A stretch of DNA of 64,000 nt from Virgisporangium aurantiacum (GTDB lineage: Bacteria; Actinomycetota; Actinomycetes; Mycobacteriales; Micromonosporaceae): positions 1-64,000 of the forward strand of contig NZ_BOPG01000057.1 in NCBI RefSeq assembly GCF_016863635.1, in the 5' to 3' direction. Position 1 is the stretch's first letter. The number at the start of each line of letters is the position of its first letter. Positions 49,671 to 58,661 of this stretch are shown here, piece by piece. Position numbers and translations under genes: made by a program. The notes below the pieces were generated by a model. That model saw only the letters and a list, made by a program, of their open reading frames with translations. It was not told the DNA's origin and ran no database searches.

Positions 49671-52600
49671 GTGCCCCTAGGTGACAGCCTCGCGGCCGCG
49701 GCCGCGCACGCGGCCGCCGCTGCCGATCCCCGCCCGGCCGCCGCCGGCCTGGCCGAAACCCTTGAGCAGGCGCGCTACCAGCTGGGCAAGGACGATCCCG
49801 CGGTGCTCGAGGCCACCCGGGTCCTCGCTCTGCTGCGCCGCAGGCTGGGAGAGTTGCCGGAAGCCCGATCGCTGCTGGAGAACGCGCTGGCCGCCGGCCA
49901 GTTCACCCGCGGCGAGAACGACGTGCAGATCCTAGGATTGTCGTATGACCTGGGTATGATCGCGCACGAGCTGGAAAATCGTCACGAGGCCCGGCGAAAC
50001 TTCGACCGAATCCGCCGGTACGGGCCGGCTCTGCTGGGTCCGAACCACGAGTATGTGGTGGCGGCGTACAGGTATCTGGGGACGCCGGTACCTCCGGTCG
50101 CGCAGGCGCCACAGGGTCCGCAGGTGGCTCCCGGGTATTACGGACCGCCACAATATGCGGCGGGGGGTTATGCCCAGCCTGCTGCGCCTCAGGCCCAGCC
50201 TGCTGCGCCTCAGGCCCAGCCTGCTGGGCCTTATGTTCAGCCTCCTGCGCCTCATGCGCAGCCTGCTGCGCCTTTGGTTCAGCCTCCTGCGCCTTATGCG
50301 CAGCCGGGTCTGGTTCAGCCACCGTCTACTGTGGACAGGCCGGTTCCGGCGCCGCCTGTGGGTCGGGCGCAGGTCCCGGCCAAGCCTGGAGCGGTCCGCG
50401 CAACGGCCCAGGTCCCGACCGTGCGGGCGACGGCCCCGGTTCCGCTGGCCCCGGTTCAGCCGGTTTCCGCCCCGCCGGTTTCCGCCCCGCCGGTTTCTGC
50501 CCCGCCGGGTGCTGGCCTGCCCGCTTCGGGGCCGCCGGTTTTGGCTTCGCCGGTTTCCGCCCCGCCTCCTTCCGCCCCGCCGGCCGCCCTCCGGGAAGCG
50601 CCGGCCGCTTCTCCGCCGCCGGCCGAAGCCGCACACCCGATCTCCGCCCTTCGCCAGGACGAACCCGAAACGCCCCCGAGCCGCCAGGTGGAACTGACCC
50701 TGACCGTCCCACCCACGGCCGTGCCCGCTGTGGAGCCTGAGCCCCCACAGCAACCCAGACCCACACCGCCTTCGGCGGAGCCCGAGCTAGCGGAGGAGCC
50801 CGGGCCGACCGAGGAGCCCGAGCCGGCGGAAGTCCCCGAACTGGCGGAGCAACCCCCGCTGGCGAAACTCCCCGAGCCGGCGGAGCAACCCCAGCCGGCG
50901 GAAGTCCCCGAGCCTGCGGAGGAGCCCGAGCCCGCGCAGGAGCCCGAGCCCGCGCAGGAGGCCGTGTCCACGCACGAGCCCGCGCAAGAGGCCGAGCTCC
51001 AACGGGAGCCCGAGCCCACATGCGAGCCCGGGGCCACAAGCGAGCCCGAGGCCATGCAGGAGCCCGAGCCGGCGGAGGAGCCCGGGCCTGTGCAGGAGCC
51101 CGAGCCCGCGATACAACCCGATCAGGTGGCCCGGACCGCAGCGGAAACGATTCTCGCGCCAACAGCCGAGCCCACCACCGAACCGGTTCCCACGGACACC
51201 GGCCGAGAGGTCCACGACCCCGAGCCCACCGGCGTCACCCCGTCCGAGCCGCAAGCGGTCGAAGCGCCACCGGACGCCGGCCCATCCGCCGGACTCCTAC
51301 CTACCGACGCACCGACACCCTCGCCCGTGTCTCGGCCCGTCGACGGGCCCGAAGAACCCGGGGCAGCCCAAGCATCTGACATTCCGGCCGAAGCCGTCGC
51401 TGCGGAGGCCCCTCCCGCTCCATCCGGGCCGGACACACCGGCCTCCGCCGAGACGATGGCCCTGCCGCCGGCCGAGGCCCCAACGGAACCGGCAGAGGCC
51501 ACACCACCGGTCGCCCCGACGGAACCGGCTGAAGCCACACCACCGGCAGCGCCGGCCGCGCTCGCACTGCCGACCGAAGCCACTCGGCCGACCGATGACG
51601 TACCGCCTCTCGAAGCGGCCGAGCCGGAGACGGTGGCGCTGCGGGCGCAGCCCACGGTCGACGCGCCGGTAGTGGAGAACGGGGCGCCGGACACGCCGGC
51701 ACCGTCGGGCCGGGTGGGCGACACGCCGGAACCGCCGGTGGCCGATGAGCGTGGTGACGGGTCCGACGAGCAGCAGCCGGGCGCCGATGATCCGGACTCG
51801 GAGTCGACGCTGCGGATCGGCCAGGATCGGCAAGGTCCGTCGGCCGTCGCGCCGGCGGTGGTGGCTCCGGCGGGACCGGTTGCACCCGTGGAGGACTCGT
51901 CGGGCGATCACATGCCGGCGGGTGCGGGATCGGGGAACCGGGACCCCTGGTTCACCCGCAATTCTGCGGCGGCGGGGGCTGTCGAGACTCCGCATTCGGC
52001 GCCGGCCGGTGTGCCGCCCTACGTGCCCGCGTCGGCAGCGGCGGTTGGTGCGCCCTCGGACTCGCCGACCTCGGGGCCGGTGGTTGATGCGCAGCACGGG
52101 CCGGTCCACGCCGCGCAGGTCAGCGCACCGCCGGTGTCGGGCCCGCCCGTCAGCGCGCCGCCCATGTCGGCACCGCCTGTCAGCGCACCACCCATGTCCG
52201 CACCACCCGTGTCGGCACCGCCAGTCAGCGCACCACCCACGTCAGGCCCGCCCATCAGCGCGCCACCCATGTCAGGCCCACCCGTCAGCGCACCGCCCAT
52301 GTCAGGCCCGCCCATTAGCGCGCCGCCCATGTCGGCACCACCCGTCAGCGCACCACCCATCTCGGCGCCGCCCATTAGCGCACCGCCGGTCAACTGGTCG
52401 CCCGTGTCGGCGCCGCCCAGCAACGGGGTGCCGGTCGGTGGGGCTCCCGTTTCGGGGGCGCCGGTGGGGAGTGAACCGGCCGCGCCGCTGCGTCCGGTGC
52501 CGGCGCATCGGCAGGCGCCGCCGGCGGTGACGCGGCATCGGTCGCGGCGGCCGGTTCTGGTTGTCCTGTCGGTCATTCTGGCCCTGATTTTGCTCGGCGG

Positions 52601-52982
52601 GGCCGGTGCCCTTGTCGCCGTCTTCTTGGCCAGCGACCCGGACAAGGGGAACGGGCCGACCACGGCCGAGTCGAAGCCGGGGACGATCAGCCTCACGCTC
52701 GACGACAAGGGGAACGCGGTCGCGCTCACGTGGACGGATCCCAGTTCCGGGCAGGCGTCGTTCGTGGTGTCGTACGGGCGGGCCGACGGGCCGGCGGACA
52801 AGACGCAGCGGGTGGGTGCCGGCACCACCACGGTGACGATCGGCCAGCTCGACCCGTCGCAGGATTACTGTTTCACGATCGCGGGTGAGCCGGGATCGGG
52901 CGTCGGGCCGTCGCCGGCCATCTGCACCAAGCGTCCCGCCCCCGGCGCCGGCAGCACCTCGCCCCGCCCGTCTGGCACCTAG
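49671..52982 (+). CDS. Giant TPR / proline-rich / membrane / fibronectin-III protein
   Basis: A 1103-residue protein. Residues about 1-140 are TPR-like helices (LEATRVLALLRRRLGELPEARSLLENAL). About 145-960 is low-complexity sequence in successive arrays: QPAAPQA, SAPPV, EPEPAEEP/EPAQE, TEPAEATPP, and PPVSAPPMSAPP. A membrane helix (VLVVLSVILALILLGGAGALVAVFLA) lies near 965-990. An extracytoplasmic fibronectin-III-like domain with VALTWTDPSSGQASFVVSYGR and LDPSQDYCFTIAGE closes the protein. GTG 49671 with GGGGAG upstream is preferred over GTG 49635. The layout suggests a cytoplasmic TPR scaffold tethered to an external binding domain. Function unknown. Confidence 0.78.
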   Translation: MPLGDSLAAAAAHAAAAADPRPAAAGLAETLEQARYQLGKDDPAVLEATRVLALLRRRLGELPEARSLLENALAAGQFTRGENDVQILGLSYDLGMIAHELENRHEARRNFDRIRRYGPALLGPNHEYVVAAYRYLGTPVPPVAQAPQGPQVAPGYYGPPQYAAGGYAQPAAPQAQPAAPQAQPAGPYVQPPAPHAQPAAPLVQPPAPYAQPGLVQPPSTVDRPVPAPPVGRAQVPAKPGAVRATAQVPTVRATAPVPLAPVQPVSAPPVSAPPVSAPPGAGLPASGPPVLASPVSAPPPSAPPAALREAPAASPPPAEAAHPISALRQDEPETPPSRQVELTLTVPPTAVPAVEPEPPQQPRPTPPSAEPELAEEPGPTEEPEPAEVPELAEQPPLAKLPEPAEQPQPAEVPEPAEEPEPAQEPEPAQEAVSTHEPAQEAELQREPEPTCEPGATSEPEAMQEPEPAEEPGPVQEPEPAIQPDQVARTAAETILAPTAEPTTEPVPTDTGREVHDPEPTGVTPSEPQAVEAPPDAGPSAGLLPTDAPTPSPVSRPVDGPEEPGAAQASDIPAEAVAAEAPPAPSGPDTPASAETMALPPAEAPTEPAEATPPVAPTEPAEATPPAAPAALALPTEATRPTDDVPPLEAAEPETVALRAQPTVDAPVVENGAPDTPAPSGRVGDTPEPPVADERGDGSDEQQPGADDPDSESTLRIGQDRQGPSAVAPAVVAPAGPVAPVEDSSGDHMPAGAGSGNRDPWFTRNSAAAGAVETPHSAPAGVPPYVPASAAAVGAPSDSPTSGPVVDAQHGPVHAAQVSAPPVSGPPVSAPPMSAPPVSAPPMSAPPVSAPPVSAPPTSGPPISAPPMSGPPVSAPPMSGPPISAPPMSAPPVSAPPISAPPISAPPVNWSPVSAPPSNGVPVGGAPVSGAPVGSEPAAPLRPVPAHRQAPPAVTRHRSRRPVLVVLSVILALILLGGAGALVAVFLASDPDKGNGPTTAESKPGTISLTLDDKGNAVALTWTDPSSGQASFVVSYGRADGPADKTQRVGAGTTTVTIGQLDPSQDYCFTIAGEPGSGVGPSPAICTKRPAPGAGSTSPRPSGT
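50160..52400 (+). repeat. Arrays of short in-frame repeats in the giant TPR/FN3 gene
   Basis: Several arrays succeed one another: 27-30-bp units coding QPAAPQA (50170-50290), 15-bp SAPPV units (50460-50510), 18-24-bp glutamate/proline units (50780-51110), and 30-36-bp PPVSAPPMSAPP units (52130-52400). The last array is the most regular and probably the most recently expanded. Confidence 0.8.
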
Positions 52983-52988
52983 CGCCCG

Positions 52989-53042
52989 CGCGATCTTGGA
53001 CTCCCGGAGGTGCCGTAGCACCGCACGGAGTCCAAGATCGCG
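52989..53042. terminator. Bidirectional palindromic terminator, GATCTTGGACTCC core
   Basis: Perfect 16-bp arms CGCGATCTTGGACTCC (52989-53004) and complement (53027-53042) flank a 22-bp loop that itself holds a small GGTGC/GCACC hairpin. It fills the 61 bp between the stops of two convergent genes. The core resembles the other long palindromes of this window. Confidence 0.82.
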
Positions 53043-53043
53043 G

Positions 53044-53682
53044 TCAGGTGCGGGTCAGGATCTCGTCGGCGTTGGCGCGAGTGGATTCGATCAGTTTGGC
53101 GTTCGCGGCGTCGCTGCCGCCGGCCCAGGCCTGGGCGGCGGCTTTGGTCAGGCCGCGGGACAGTTGACGCCGCACCAGGGCCGAATGCCTGGTCGAGTGC
53201 GGGGCGTCCAGGTACAGCGCCAGGTCGAGCAGCGGGCGGATCTCGTGCCACGGTGGCGTGTCGAGGAGCAGGTAGTTGCCTTCGGTCACCACGACCCGCA
53301 CCTCGGGGGCGACCGGGATGGCGCTGCCGATCGACTCGTTGATCTGGCGGCTGAACGTCGGCGCGTAGACGGGCGTCGGCTCGGCGGCCCGCAGGCGCCG
53401 CAGCAGGTTGATGAAGCCGGTGGCGTCGAAGGTTTCGGGCGCGCCCTTGCGGTCGGCCAGGCCCAGGCGCGCGAGTTCGGCGTTCGCGAGATGAAAACCA
53501 TCCATGGGGACGGCCACCGCGGCGTCGCCTCCGTCGGTGAGCGCCGACGCGAGGGCGGTCGCCAGCGTCGACTTGCCGGCTGCGGGCGGGCCGGCCAACC
53601 CGACGATCACCCGGCCCGGCCGGTCGGCGAGCAGCGTATGCACGGCCGCGAGCGCGGATGGCAACGCCTGCGGACGGATCAC
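53044..53682 (-). CDS. P-loop nucleoside/sugar kinase-like protein (uridine kinase superfamily)
   Basis: A 212-residue P-loop kinase of the uridine kinase / phosphoribulokinase / pantothenate kinase group. Walker A is GLAGPPAAGKST (residues about 28-39). PMDGFHL, EGNYLLLDTPPW and a late LSRGLTKAAAQAW lid segment are family features. The phosphate acceptor (nucleoside, fructose or other) cannot be told. ATG 53682 overlaps the upstream SDR stop by 4 bp. It is the last gene of an LLM-SDR-kinase operon and ends at a palindromic terminator. Confidence 0.87.
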   Translation of the reverse strand: MIRPQALPSALAAVHTLLADRPGRVIVGLAGPPAAGKSTLATALASALTDGGDAAVAVPMDGFHLANAELARLGLADRKGAPETFDATGFINLLRRLRAAEPTPVYAPTFSRQINESIGSAIPVAPEVRVVVTEGNYLLLDTPPWHEIRPLLDLALYLDAPHSTRHSALVRRQLSRGLTKAAAQAWAGGSDAANAKLIESTRANADEILTRT

Positions 53683-54560
53683 CTCGCCTCAGCACCACCC
53701 GCGGAGCCCGAGGCCCCGCCCGCGGAACCGGCGGCACCGTCCGCGGAACCGGCACCGTCCGCGGAACCGGCACCGCCCGCGGAAGCGCCCAGCTTGCGCA
53801 TCGCGCCCAGCCACCGGTCGCGATCCTGCGCGCGCCGCAGTTCGTACGTCGCCACCTCCGGGTGCGGCAGGATGAGGAACCGCTCCGCCGCCAGCCCTTC
53901 GACCACGGCGTCGGCCACCTCCTCGGCCGACAGCACCCGGCCGGACGCCGCCGTCACCGTGGCTCCCCGATGCCCGGCCGCGAGGCCGGCGCGCAGCATG
54001 TCGGTGTCGACGCCCTGCGGGCACAGCGCGCTCACCCCGATGCCCTGGCCGCCGTAGGTGATCGACAGCCACTCGGCGAACGCCACCGCCGCGTGCTTGG
54101 TGACGGCGTACGGCGCGTCGCTCATCGCCGTGAGCAGGCCGGCCGCGGAGCACGTCTGCAACAGGTACCCGGACCCGCGCGCGAGCATCGCCGGCACCAC
54201 GGCCCGCGCCGCGTGGATGTGCGCGAGCACGTTGATGCCCCACGCCCGCTCCCACACCGCCACGTCGCCGTCGAGACCGACGCCGGTGGTGATGCCGGCG
54301 TTGGAGCAGAACAGGTCGATGTGCCCGAAGCGGTCGAGCACGTCGGCCACCAGCGCCACGACCTCGGCCTCCGCCGACACGTCGACCCGGTACGGCGTCG
54401 CCACCGCGCCGATCTCCGCCGCGACGGCCTCCGCACCGGAAAGATCAAGATCGGCGACGACCACAGCCGCCGCGCCCTCCGCCGCGAACCGCCGCGCGAG
54501 CGCCGCGCCGATGCCCCGCGCCGAGCCGGTGACCACGACGATCCTGCCGGTCAGCTCCAT
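53679..54560 (-). CDS. Short-chain dehydrogenase/reductase
   Basis: A 293-residue classical SDR. The cofactor motif is TGSARGIG (residues 11-18), the NAG motif is CSNAGIT, and the catalytic serine and YAVTK tetrad are present (Tyr near 156). An aspartate after the second strand (VADLDLS) suggests NAD(H) preference. The C-terminus has a GSADGAG/GSAGGA repeat tail of about 30 residues from about residue 260, beyond the usual fold. It overlaps the LLM gene by 10 bp and the kinase gene by 4 bp, so the three form an operon. Confidence 0.9.
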   Translation of the reverse strand: MELTGRIVVVTGSARGIGAALARRFAAEGAAAVVVADLDLSGAEAVAAEIGAVATPYRVDVSAEAEVVALVADVLDRFGHIDLFCSNAGITTGVGLDGDVAVWERAWGINVLAHIHAARAVVPAMLARGSGYLLQTCSAAGLLTAMSDAPYAVTKHAAVAFAEWLSITYGGQGIGVSALCPQGVDTDMLRAGLAAGHRGATVTAASGRVLSAEEVADAVVEGLAAERFLILPHPEVATYELRRAQDRDRWLGAMRKLGASAGGAGSADGAGSADGAAGSAGGASGSAGGAEAR

Positions 54561-55531
54561 GAGTCGCCCCCGGCCGGAGAGAGCGCGCGGACCGCGGCCA
54601 ACGGCTCGGTTCCCGGCGCCGGCACGAGTGCGATGACCGGCGTCTGCACGCCGTTGGCCACGTACTCGGTCAGCTTGGCCCGCACCTCGGCCGGAGTGCC
54701 GTGCAGTACCAGGGCATCGACAAGATCATCCGGGACGGCCGCCAGCGCGCCCTTGCGATCGCCGGCCGCCCAGGCGTCCCACACCGGACCCAGTTCCGCC
54801 TCGCGGCCGAGCCAGCGGTGGAACTCGGCGTACGCGCCCACGGTGAGGTACGCCGTGATCATCCGCTTGCCCGCGGTACGCGCGTACGCGACGTCGGTGG
54901 TGGGGCAGACGAAGATGCGCGCGGCGACGTCGAACCCGTCGGGCGCACCGGCCAGTTCGGCGGTGACCTTCGGGACGTCGCTCGCGGCCAGCCAGTTGAG
55001 GATCGCCCCGTCGGCCTCGGCGGCGGCGAGCCGTAGCATGCCCGGCCGCAGCGCGGCGAGATGCAGCAGCGGCGGTTGCTCCGGCGGCCGCTCCAGCTTG
55101 AAGCGCTGGACGCGGAACGACGGGAACTCCTCGTCGACCAGTTCACCCGCCAGCGCCTTGCGCAGGAACCGCAGCATGTCGCGGGTGTGGCCGAACGGAT
55201 CGGTGAAGTCGAGCCCGTTCCACTGGTTGACGATCGCCGGCGAGGAGGCGCCGATGCCGATCACCGCCCGCCCGGGCGCCACCTCGGCCAGCGCCGCCGC
55301 GCTCATCGCCAGCAGGGCCGGCCCGCGCGTGAACGCCGGCACGATCGCGGTTCCCAACCGCGCCGACGGCGTCCAGCCCGCCGCCAGCACCAGCGGCGTG
55401 AACGCGTCGAACCCGTTCACCTCGGACGTCCACAGGTCGGTGTAACCGGCGTCGACAGCTGTCGCCGTCACCCGCTCGTGGTCGGGCAGCGACATCCCGG
55501 TCAACGGGATCGTAAGTCCCCAACGGCGCAC
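54551..55531 (-). CDS. LLM-class F420-dependent oxidoreductase
   Basis: A 326-residue luciferase-like protein with LTIPLTGMSLPDHERVTATAVDAGYTDLWTSEVNG, LGTAIVPAFTRGPALLAMSAAALAEVAPGRAVIGIGASSP and FDVAARIFVC. These match actinobacterial F420-dependent LLM enzymes of the TIGR03841/Rv3093c-like subgroup. GTG 55531 is preferred because family sequence (WGLTIPL) starts two codons later. It heads the LLM-SDR-kinase operon. The substrate is unknown. Confidence 0.87.
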   Translation of the reverse strand: MRRWGLTIPLTGMSLPDHERVTATAVDAGYTDLWTSEVNGFDAFTPLVLAAGWTPSARLGTAIVPAFTRGPALLAMSAAALAEVAPGRAVIGIGASSPAIVNQWNGLDFTDPFGHTRDMLRFLRKALAGELVDEEFPSFRVQRFKLERPPEQPPLLHLAALRPGMLRLAAAEADGAILNWLAASDVPKVTAELAGAPDGFDVAARIFVCPTTDVAYARTAGKRMITAYLTVGAYAEFHRWLGREAELGPVWDAWAAGDRKGALAAVPDDLVDALVLHGTPAEVRAKLTEYVANGVQTPVIALVPAPGTEPLAAVRALSPAGGDSWS

Positions 55532-55603
55532 CCGCCGATCATCGCGGCCGGCCACCCTACTCAGCAACCCGGTAGCGCGAACGCGGCCCAATGTGAGACG
55601 CGA

Positions 55604-56269
55604 TCATCCCAACCACCCCGGGCGCACCAGCCCGGCCTCGTACGCGTACACCACGAGCTGGGCCCGGTCGCGCGCGCCGAGCTTGCTCATCGACCGGCTC
55701 ACGTGCGTCTTCGCGGTGGCCGGGCTGACCATGAGCTTCACCGCGATCTCGTCGTTGGACAGGCCGGCGCCGACCAGCGCCACCACCTCGCGTTCGCGTT
55801 CGGTGAGCCCGTCGAGCGCCTCCGGCGGCCGGGGTGACCGGCTGCGCATCGCGAACTCCTCGATGAGCCGACGGGTGACGCTCGGCGAGAGCAGCCCCTC
55901 CCCGGCCGCGACGGCGCGCACCCCGCGCAGCAGGTCGACCGGCTCGGTGTCCTTCACCAGGAACCCGCTGGCGCCCGCCCGCAGCGCCTCGAACACGTAC
56001 TCGTCGAGGTCGAACGTCGTCAGGATGACGATCCGCACCTCGGCGCAGCCCGGATCGGCGACGATCTGGCGGGTCGCCTCCAGCCCGTCCATGCCGGGCA
56101 TGCGGATGTCCATGAGGACGACGTCGGGATGCTCCTGGGTGGCGAGGCGCACCGCGTGCGCACCGTCGGACGCCTCGCCGACCACCGTGAGGTCGGACTG
56201 CACGTCGATGAGCGCCCGGAACCCGGCCCGGACAAGAGCCTGGTCGTCGGCCAGCAGGACGCGGATCAT
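55604..56269 (-). CDS. LuxR/NarL-family response regulator
   Basis: A 221-residue regulator. The receiver has LADDQALVRAG, the phospho-acceptor aspartate in VLMDIRMPGMDG, and the lysine in FLVKDTEPVDLL. The HTH reads LTEREREVVALVGAGLSNDEIAVKLMVSPATAKTHVSR. It overlaps the 3' end of the upstream kinase gene by 4 bp (ATGA) and is its partner. Typical outputs of this class are antibiotic-, envelope- or development-related operons; nothing here says which. Confidence 0.95.
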   Translation of the reverse strand: MIRVLLADDQALVRAGFRALIDVQSDLTVVGEASDGAHAVRLATQEHPDVVLMDIRMPGMDGLEATRQIVADPGCAEVRIVILTTFDLDEYVFEALRAGASGFLVKDTEPVDLLRGVRAVAAGEGLLSPSVTRRLIEEFAMRSRSPRPPEALDGLTEREREVVALVGAGLSNDEIAVKLMVSPATAKTHVSRSMSKLGARDRAQLVVYAYEAGLVRPGWLG

Positions 56270-57741
56270 GGAGAAGACCCTCTCACGGGTAGGTCGGCCA
56301 CCACTTCGAAGCCTCCCTCCGCGCGCGGACCCGCGCGCAACGTGCCGCCCAGCGCCGTGGCCCGCTCGCGCATTCCGGCGATGCCGTTGCCCTTGTCGGG
56401 ACGGGCCTGCGGGTCGACCGTGCCCACGTTGACCACCCGCACCCGCAGCCTCTCGGACGAGTAGACGATCGTCAGCTCCGCCTTCGCCGCCGGACCCGCG
56501 TGCCGGCGCACGTTGGTGAGCGCCTCCTGCACGATGCGGTACGCGGCCCGGTCGAGCTCGGGCGGCAACGGCTCGCGCTCGCCCTCCACCGTGAACGCCA
56601 CCGGCAGGCCGGCCGCCGCCGCGAGCTCCTCGACCTCGGCCAGCCCCGGCGCGGGCGCCTTCGGCGCCGCCTCCCCCTCCGGACGCAGCGCCGCGAGGAC
56701 GCCGCGCACCTCGCCGAGCGCCTCGGAACTCGCCTGCTTGATCGCGGCCAGCGCCGTCTTGGCCTGCTCGGGATGCTCGTCGAGCAGGTGCAGGCCGACG
56801 CCCGCCTGCACGTTGATGAGCGACAGGTGATGCCCGAGGACGTCGTGCAGCTCGCGGGCGATGCGCAGCCGCTCGTCGGCGGCCTGCCGCCGCTTCTGCT
56901 CCTCGGCGGCCCGCTCGCGCTCGGCGGCGGCCCGTTCCTCCTCGGCCTGCGCCTTGGCGATCGCGACCATCTGCGCCACCCGGGCCCGGTTCGCCTCGGC
57001 GAACCCGTACGCGACCAGCGTCCAGGCGCCCGTGACGGCGGCGCGACGCCAGGAGACCTCGCCGGTGAGCCAGCCGGCGGCGACGAACGCGACGAACCCC
57101 GCCATGAGGATCCTGCGCGCCTCCGAGCGCTTGCCGGCGCGCACCGCCCGCACCAGCGCGATCAGCGCCGCGACGAACGTGGGCGCCCCGGGGAACGCGG
57201 CCACCTCGTACGCCACGGTGGACGCCACCGCCAGCAACAGCACGATCGACTGGTGCCGCCGCCCCACCAGCAGGGCCAGCGGACCGAGGAGCAGCAACGC
57301 GTACCCGACGGGCGGCACCGGAGCGGCGGCCAACGAGCAGCCCACCACCTGGGCGACGCCGGCCACGATCGCCGGGCCGGGACCGCGGTCGCTCTCCTCC
57401 AGCTGGTGCATGGCCCACGGGCCGTTGACCCGCCGCCCACGCCCACGGCCGCGCATCGGTTGGACCGGCGCCGGCACGCCGCAGTCGTCTCCCGTGGCGG
57501 GAGCCTCGTACAGCGGACCCGTGAACCGGCCCTCCCGGGCCCACGGCGCCCGGCCGCCCCGCTTCCGGGACCGTCGCGCGGCGAGGCGCTCGATCCCCTG
57601 TGTGATCCGCTCGGCCCGACGTTCGGCCCGACGTTCGGCCCGCCACGCGGCCCACTCCGACCGCCCGCCCCAGGGCGCGCGGCCACCCCACGGTGGGTGC
57701 CCGCGCTCCCCGTGCCCCGGATCGGGTGGACCGTTCTTCAT
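56266..57741 (-). CDS. NarL-type sensor histidine kinase with long cytoplasmic N-terminus
   Basis: A 491-residue kinase. The first about 120 residues are Arg/Gly/Pro-rich and hydrophilic, unusual for the family. A membrane domain of about five helices follows (125-260). A coiled coil (KAQAEEERAAAERERAAEEQKRRQAADERL) leads to the HisKA_3 motif ARELHDVLGHHLSLINVQ (near 300) and HATPase_c. It pairs with the overlapping LuxR-type regulator. The divergent DUF1707 gene starts 190 bp away and may be a target. Confidence 0.92.
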   Translation of the reverse strand: MKNGPPDPGHGERGHPPWGGRAPWGGRSEWAAWRAERRAERRAERITQGIERLAARRSRKRGGRAPWAREGRFTGPLYEAPATGDDCGVPAPVQPMRGRGRGRRVNGPWAMHQLEESDRGPGPAIVAGVAQVVGCSLAAAPVPPVGYALLLLGPLALLVGRRHQSIVLLLAVASTVAYEVAAFPGAPTFVAALIALVRAVRAGKRSEARRILMAGFVAFVAAGWLTGEVSWRRAAVTGAWTLVAYGFAEANRARVAQMVAIAKAQAEEERAAAERERAAEEQKRRQAADERLRIARELHDVLGHHLSLINVQAGVGLHLLDEHPEQAKTALAAIKQASSEALGEVRGVLAALRPEGEAAPKAPAPGLAEVEELAAAAGLPVAFTVEGEREPLPPELDRAAYRIVQEALTNVRRHAGPAAKAELTIVYSSERLRVRVVNVGTVDPQARPDKGNGIAGMRERATALGGTLRAGPRAEGGFEVVADLPVRGSSP

Positions 57742-57931
57742 GCCACGACCGTAGGCCAGTCACCCGCCTACGCGCGTCTCCCCGGTGAGGCATCGGGCAT
57801 ACCTCCCAGGTAGTACGCCGCCGACCGGACGTCATCATCCGGGGTACCCGAAGAGCCGCTGCACGGCCGACGCCACCGCGCCCCACTGGCCCCAATCTGG
57901 AACAAGCAACCGAGACGAGGGGTCCACCGCA

Positions 57932-58528
57932 ATGACCGACACCGGCACCAACACCGACAGACCCGCTCCCGGACGCGTCCGCGCCTCCGACGTCGAGCGG
58001 GAGGAGTACGCCAAGGTCATCCGGACGGCGATGACCGAGGGCAGGCTGAACCTGGAAGAGGGCGAGGAGCGCCTCGGCAGGGTCTACGCCGCCACCTACC
58101 GCGACGACCTGGGCCCGCTGATCGCCGACCTGCCGTCGAGCACGATGTTCAACACGCCGGAGTTCGTCGACGAGGCCAAGTACCGGCTGCGCGCCCACAC
58201 CGGGCGGGTGGTGTCGGTCGCGGCGCTGCTCACCGGCATCTGGCTGCTCGTGGCGATCCTCGTGCACCCGGTCTTCTTCTGGCCGATCATCCCGATCGCG
58301 ATCATGAGCATCGGGCTCATGCGGCACCGTCGCTGGTACCGCTGGCAGCAGCGCGGCTGGAGCCCCTGGGCCAACCGCGGCTGGGCACAGGGGCAAGGCC
58401 ACCAGGGCCCGCCCTGGGCCCACCGCGGCGGCCGCGGCGGCTGGCACGGCGCCTCCGGCTGGCACGCCCAGGCCGGTGCCCAGGCCGGCCCCGGCTGGCA
58501 GCCCGGCTCATGCGGCCGCGGCCACTGA
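57932..58528 (+). CDS. DUF1707 membrane protein with Trp/Gly-rich tail
   Basis: A 198-residue protein. An N-terminal DUF1707 domain (VRASDVEREEYAKVIRTAMTEGRLNLEEGEERLGRVYAATYRDDLGPLIADLP) precedes two hydrophobic helices (about 92-128). The basic tail is rich in Trp, Gly, His and Gln (WSPWANRGWAQGQGHQGPPW). DUF1707 is often linked to two-component systems in actinobacteria. Here the gene is divergent from a kinase/regulator pair across 190 bp. ATG 57932 follows GACGAGGGG. The tail is probably disordered. A long palindrome follows its stop. Confidence 0.87.
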   Translation: MTDTGTNTDRPAPGRVRASDVEREEYAKVIRTAMTEGRLNLEEGEERLGRVYAATYRDDLGPLIADLPSSTMFNTPEFVDEAKYRLRAHTGRVVSVAALLTGIWLLVAILVHPVFFWPIIPIAIMSIGLMRHRRWYRWQQRGWSPWANRGWAQGQGHQGPPWAHRGGRGGWHGASGWHAQAGAQAGPGWQPGSCGRGH

Positions 58529-58534
58529 GGCCGG

Positions 58535-58607
58535 CGATCTTGCAGTTGTGGTGGTCGGCGAACCACATCGAACCGGTGCAGATCCTGGCACCACAACTGC
58601 AAGATCG
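58535..58607. repeat. Long palindromic element, GATCTTGCAGTTGTG core (copy 3)
   Basis: Perfect 19-bp arms (58535-58553 and 58589-58607) with a 35-bp loop, starting 7 bp after the DUF1707 stop. The arms repeat those at 20645 and 20741 almost exactly, with a different loop. Confidence 0.9.
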
Positions 58608-58661
58608 GCGCGGCGACGAGCAGCGCGAGCCCACCCCGACCGCCGGTGCGAGACTTGGCCG

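Noticed and set aside
57842..57849. GGGTACCC considered as a SigF -10 for DUF1707 or the divergent kinase
   Set aside because: No GNNT box at 14-16 nt spacing is present on the plus strand, and none convinces on the minus strand.
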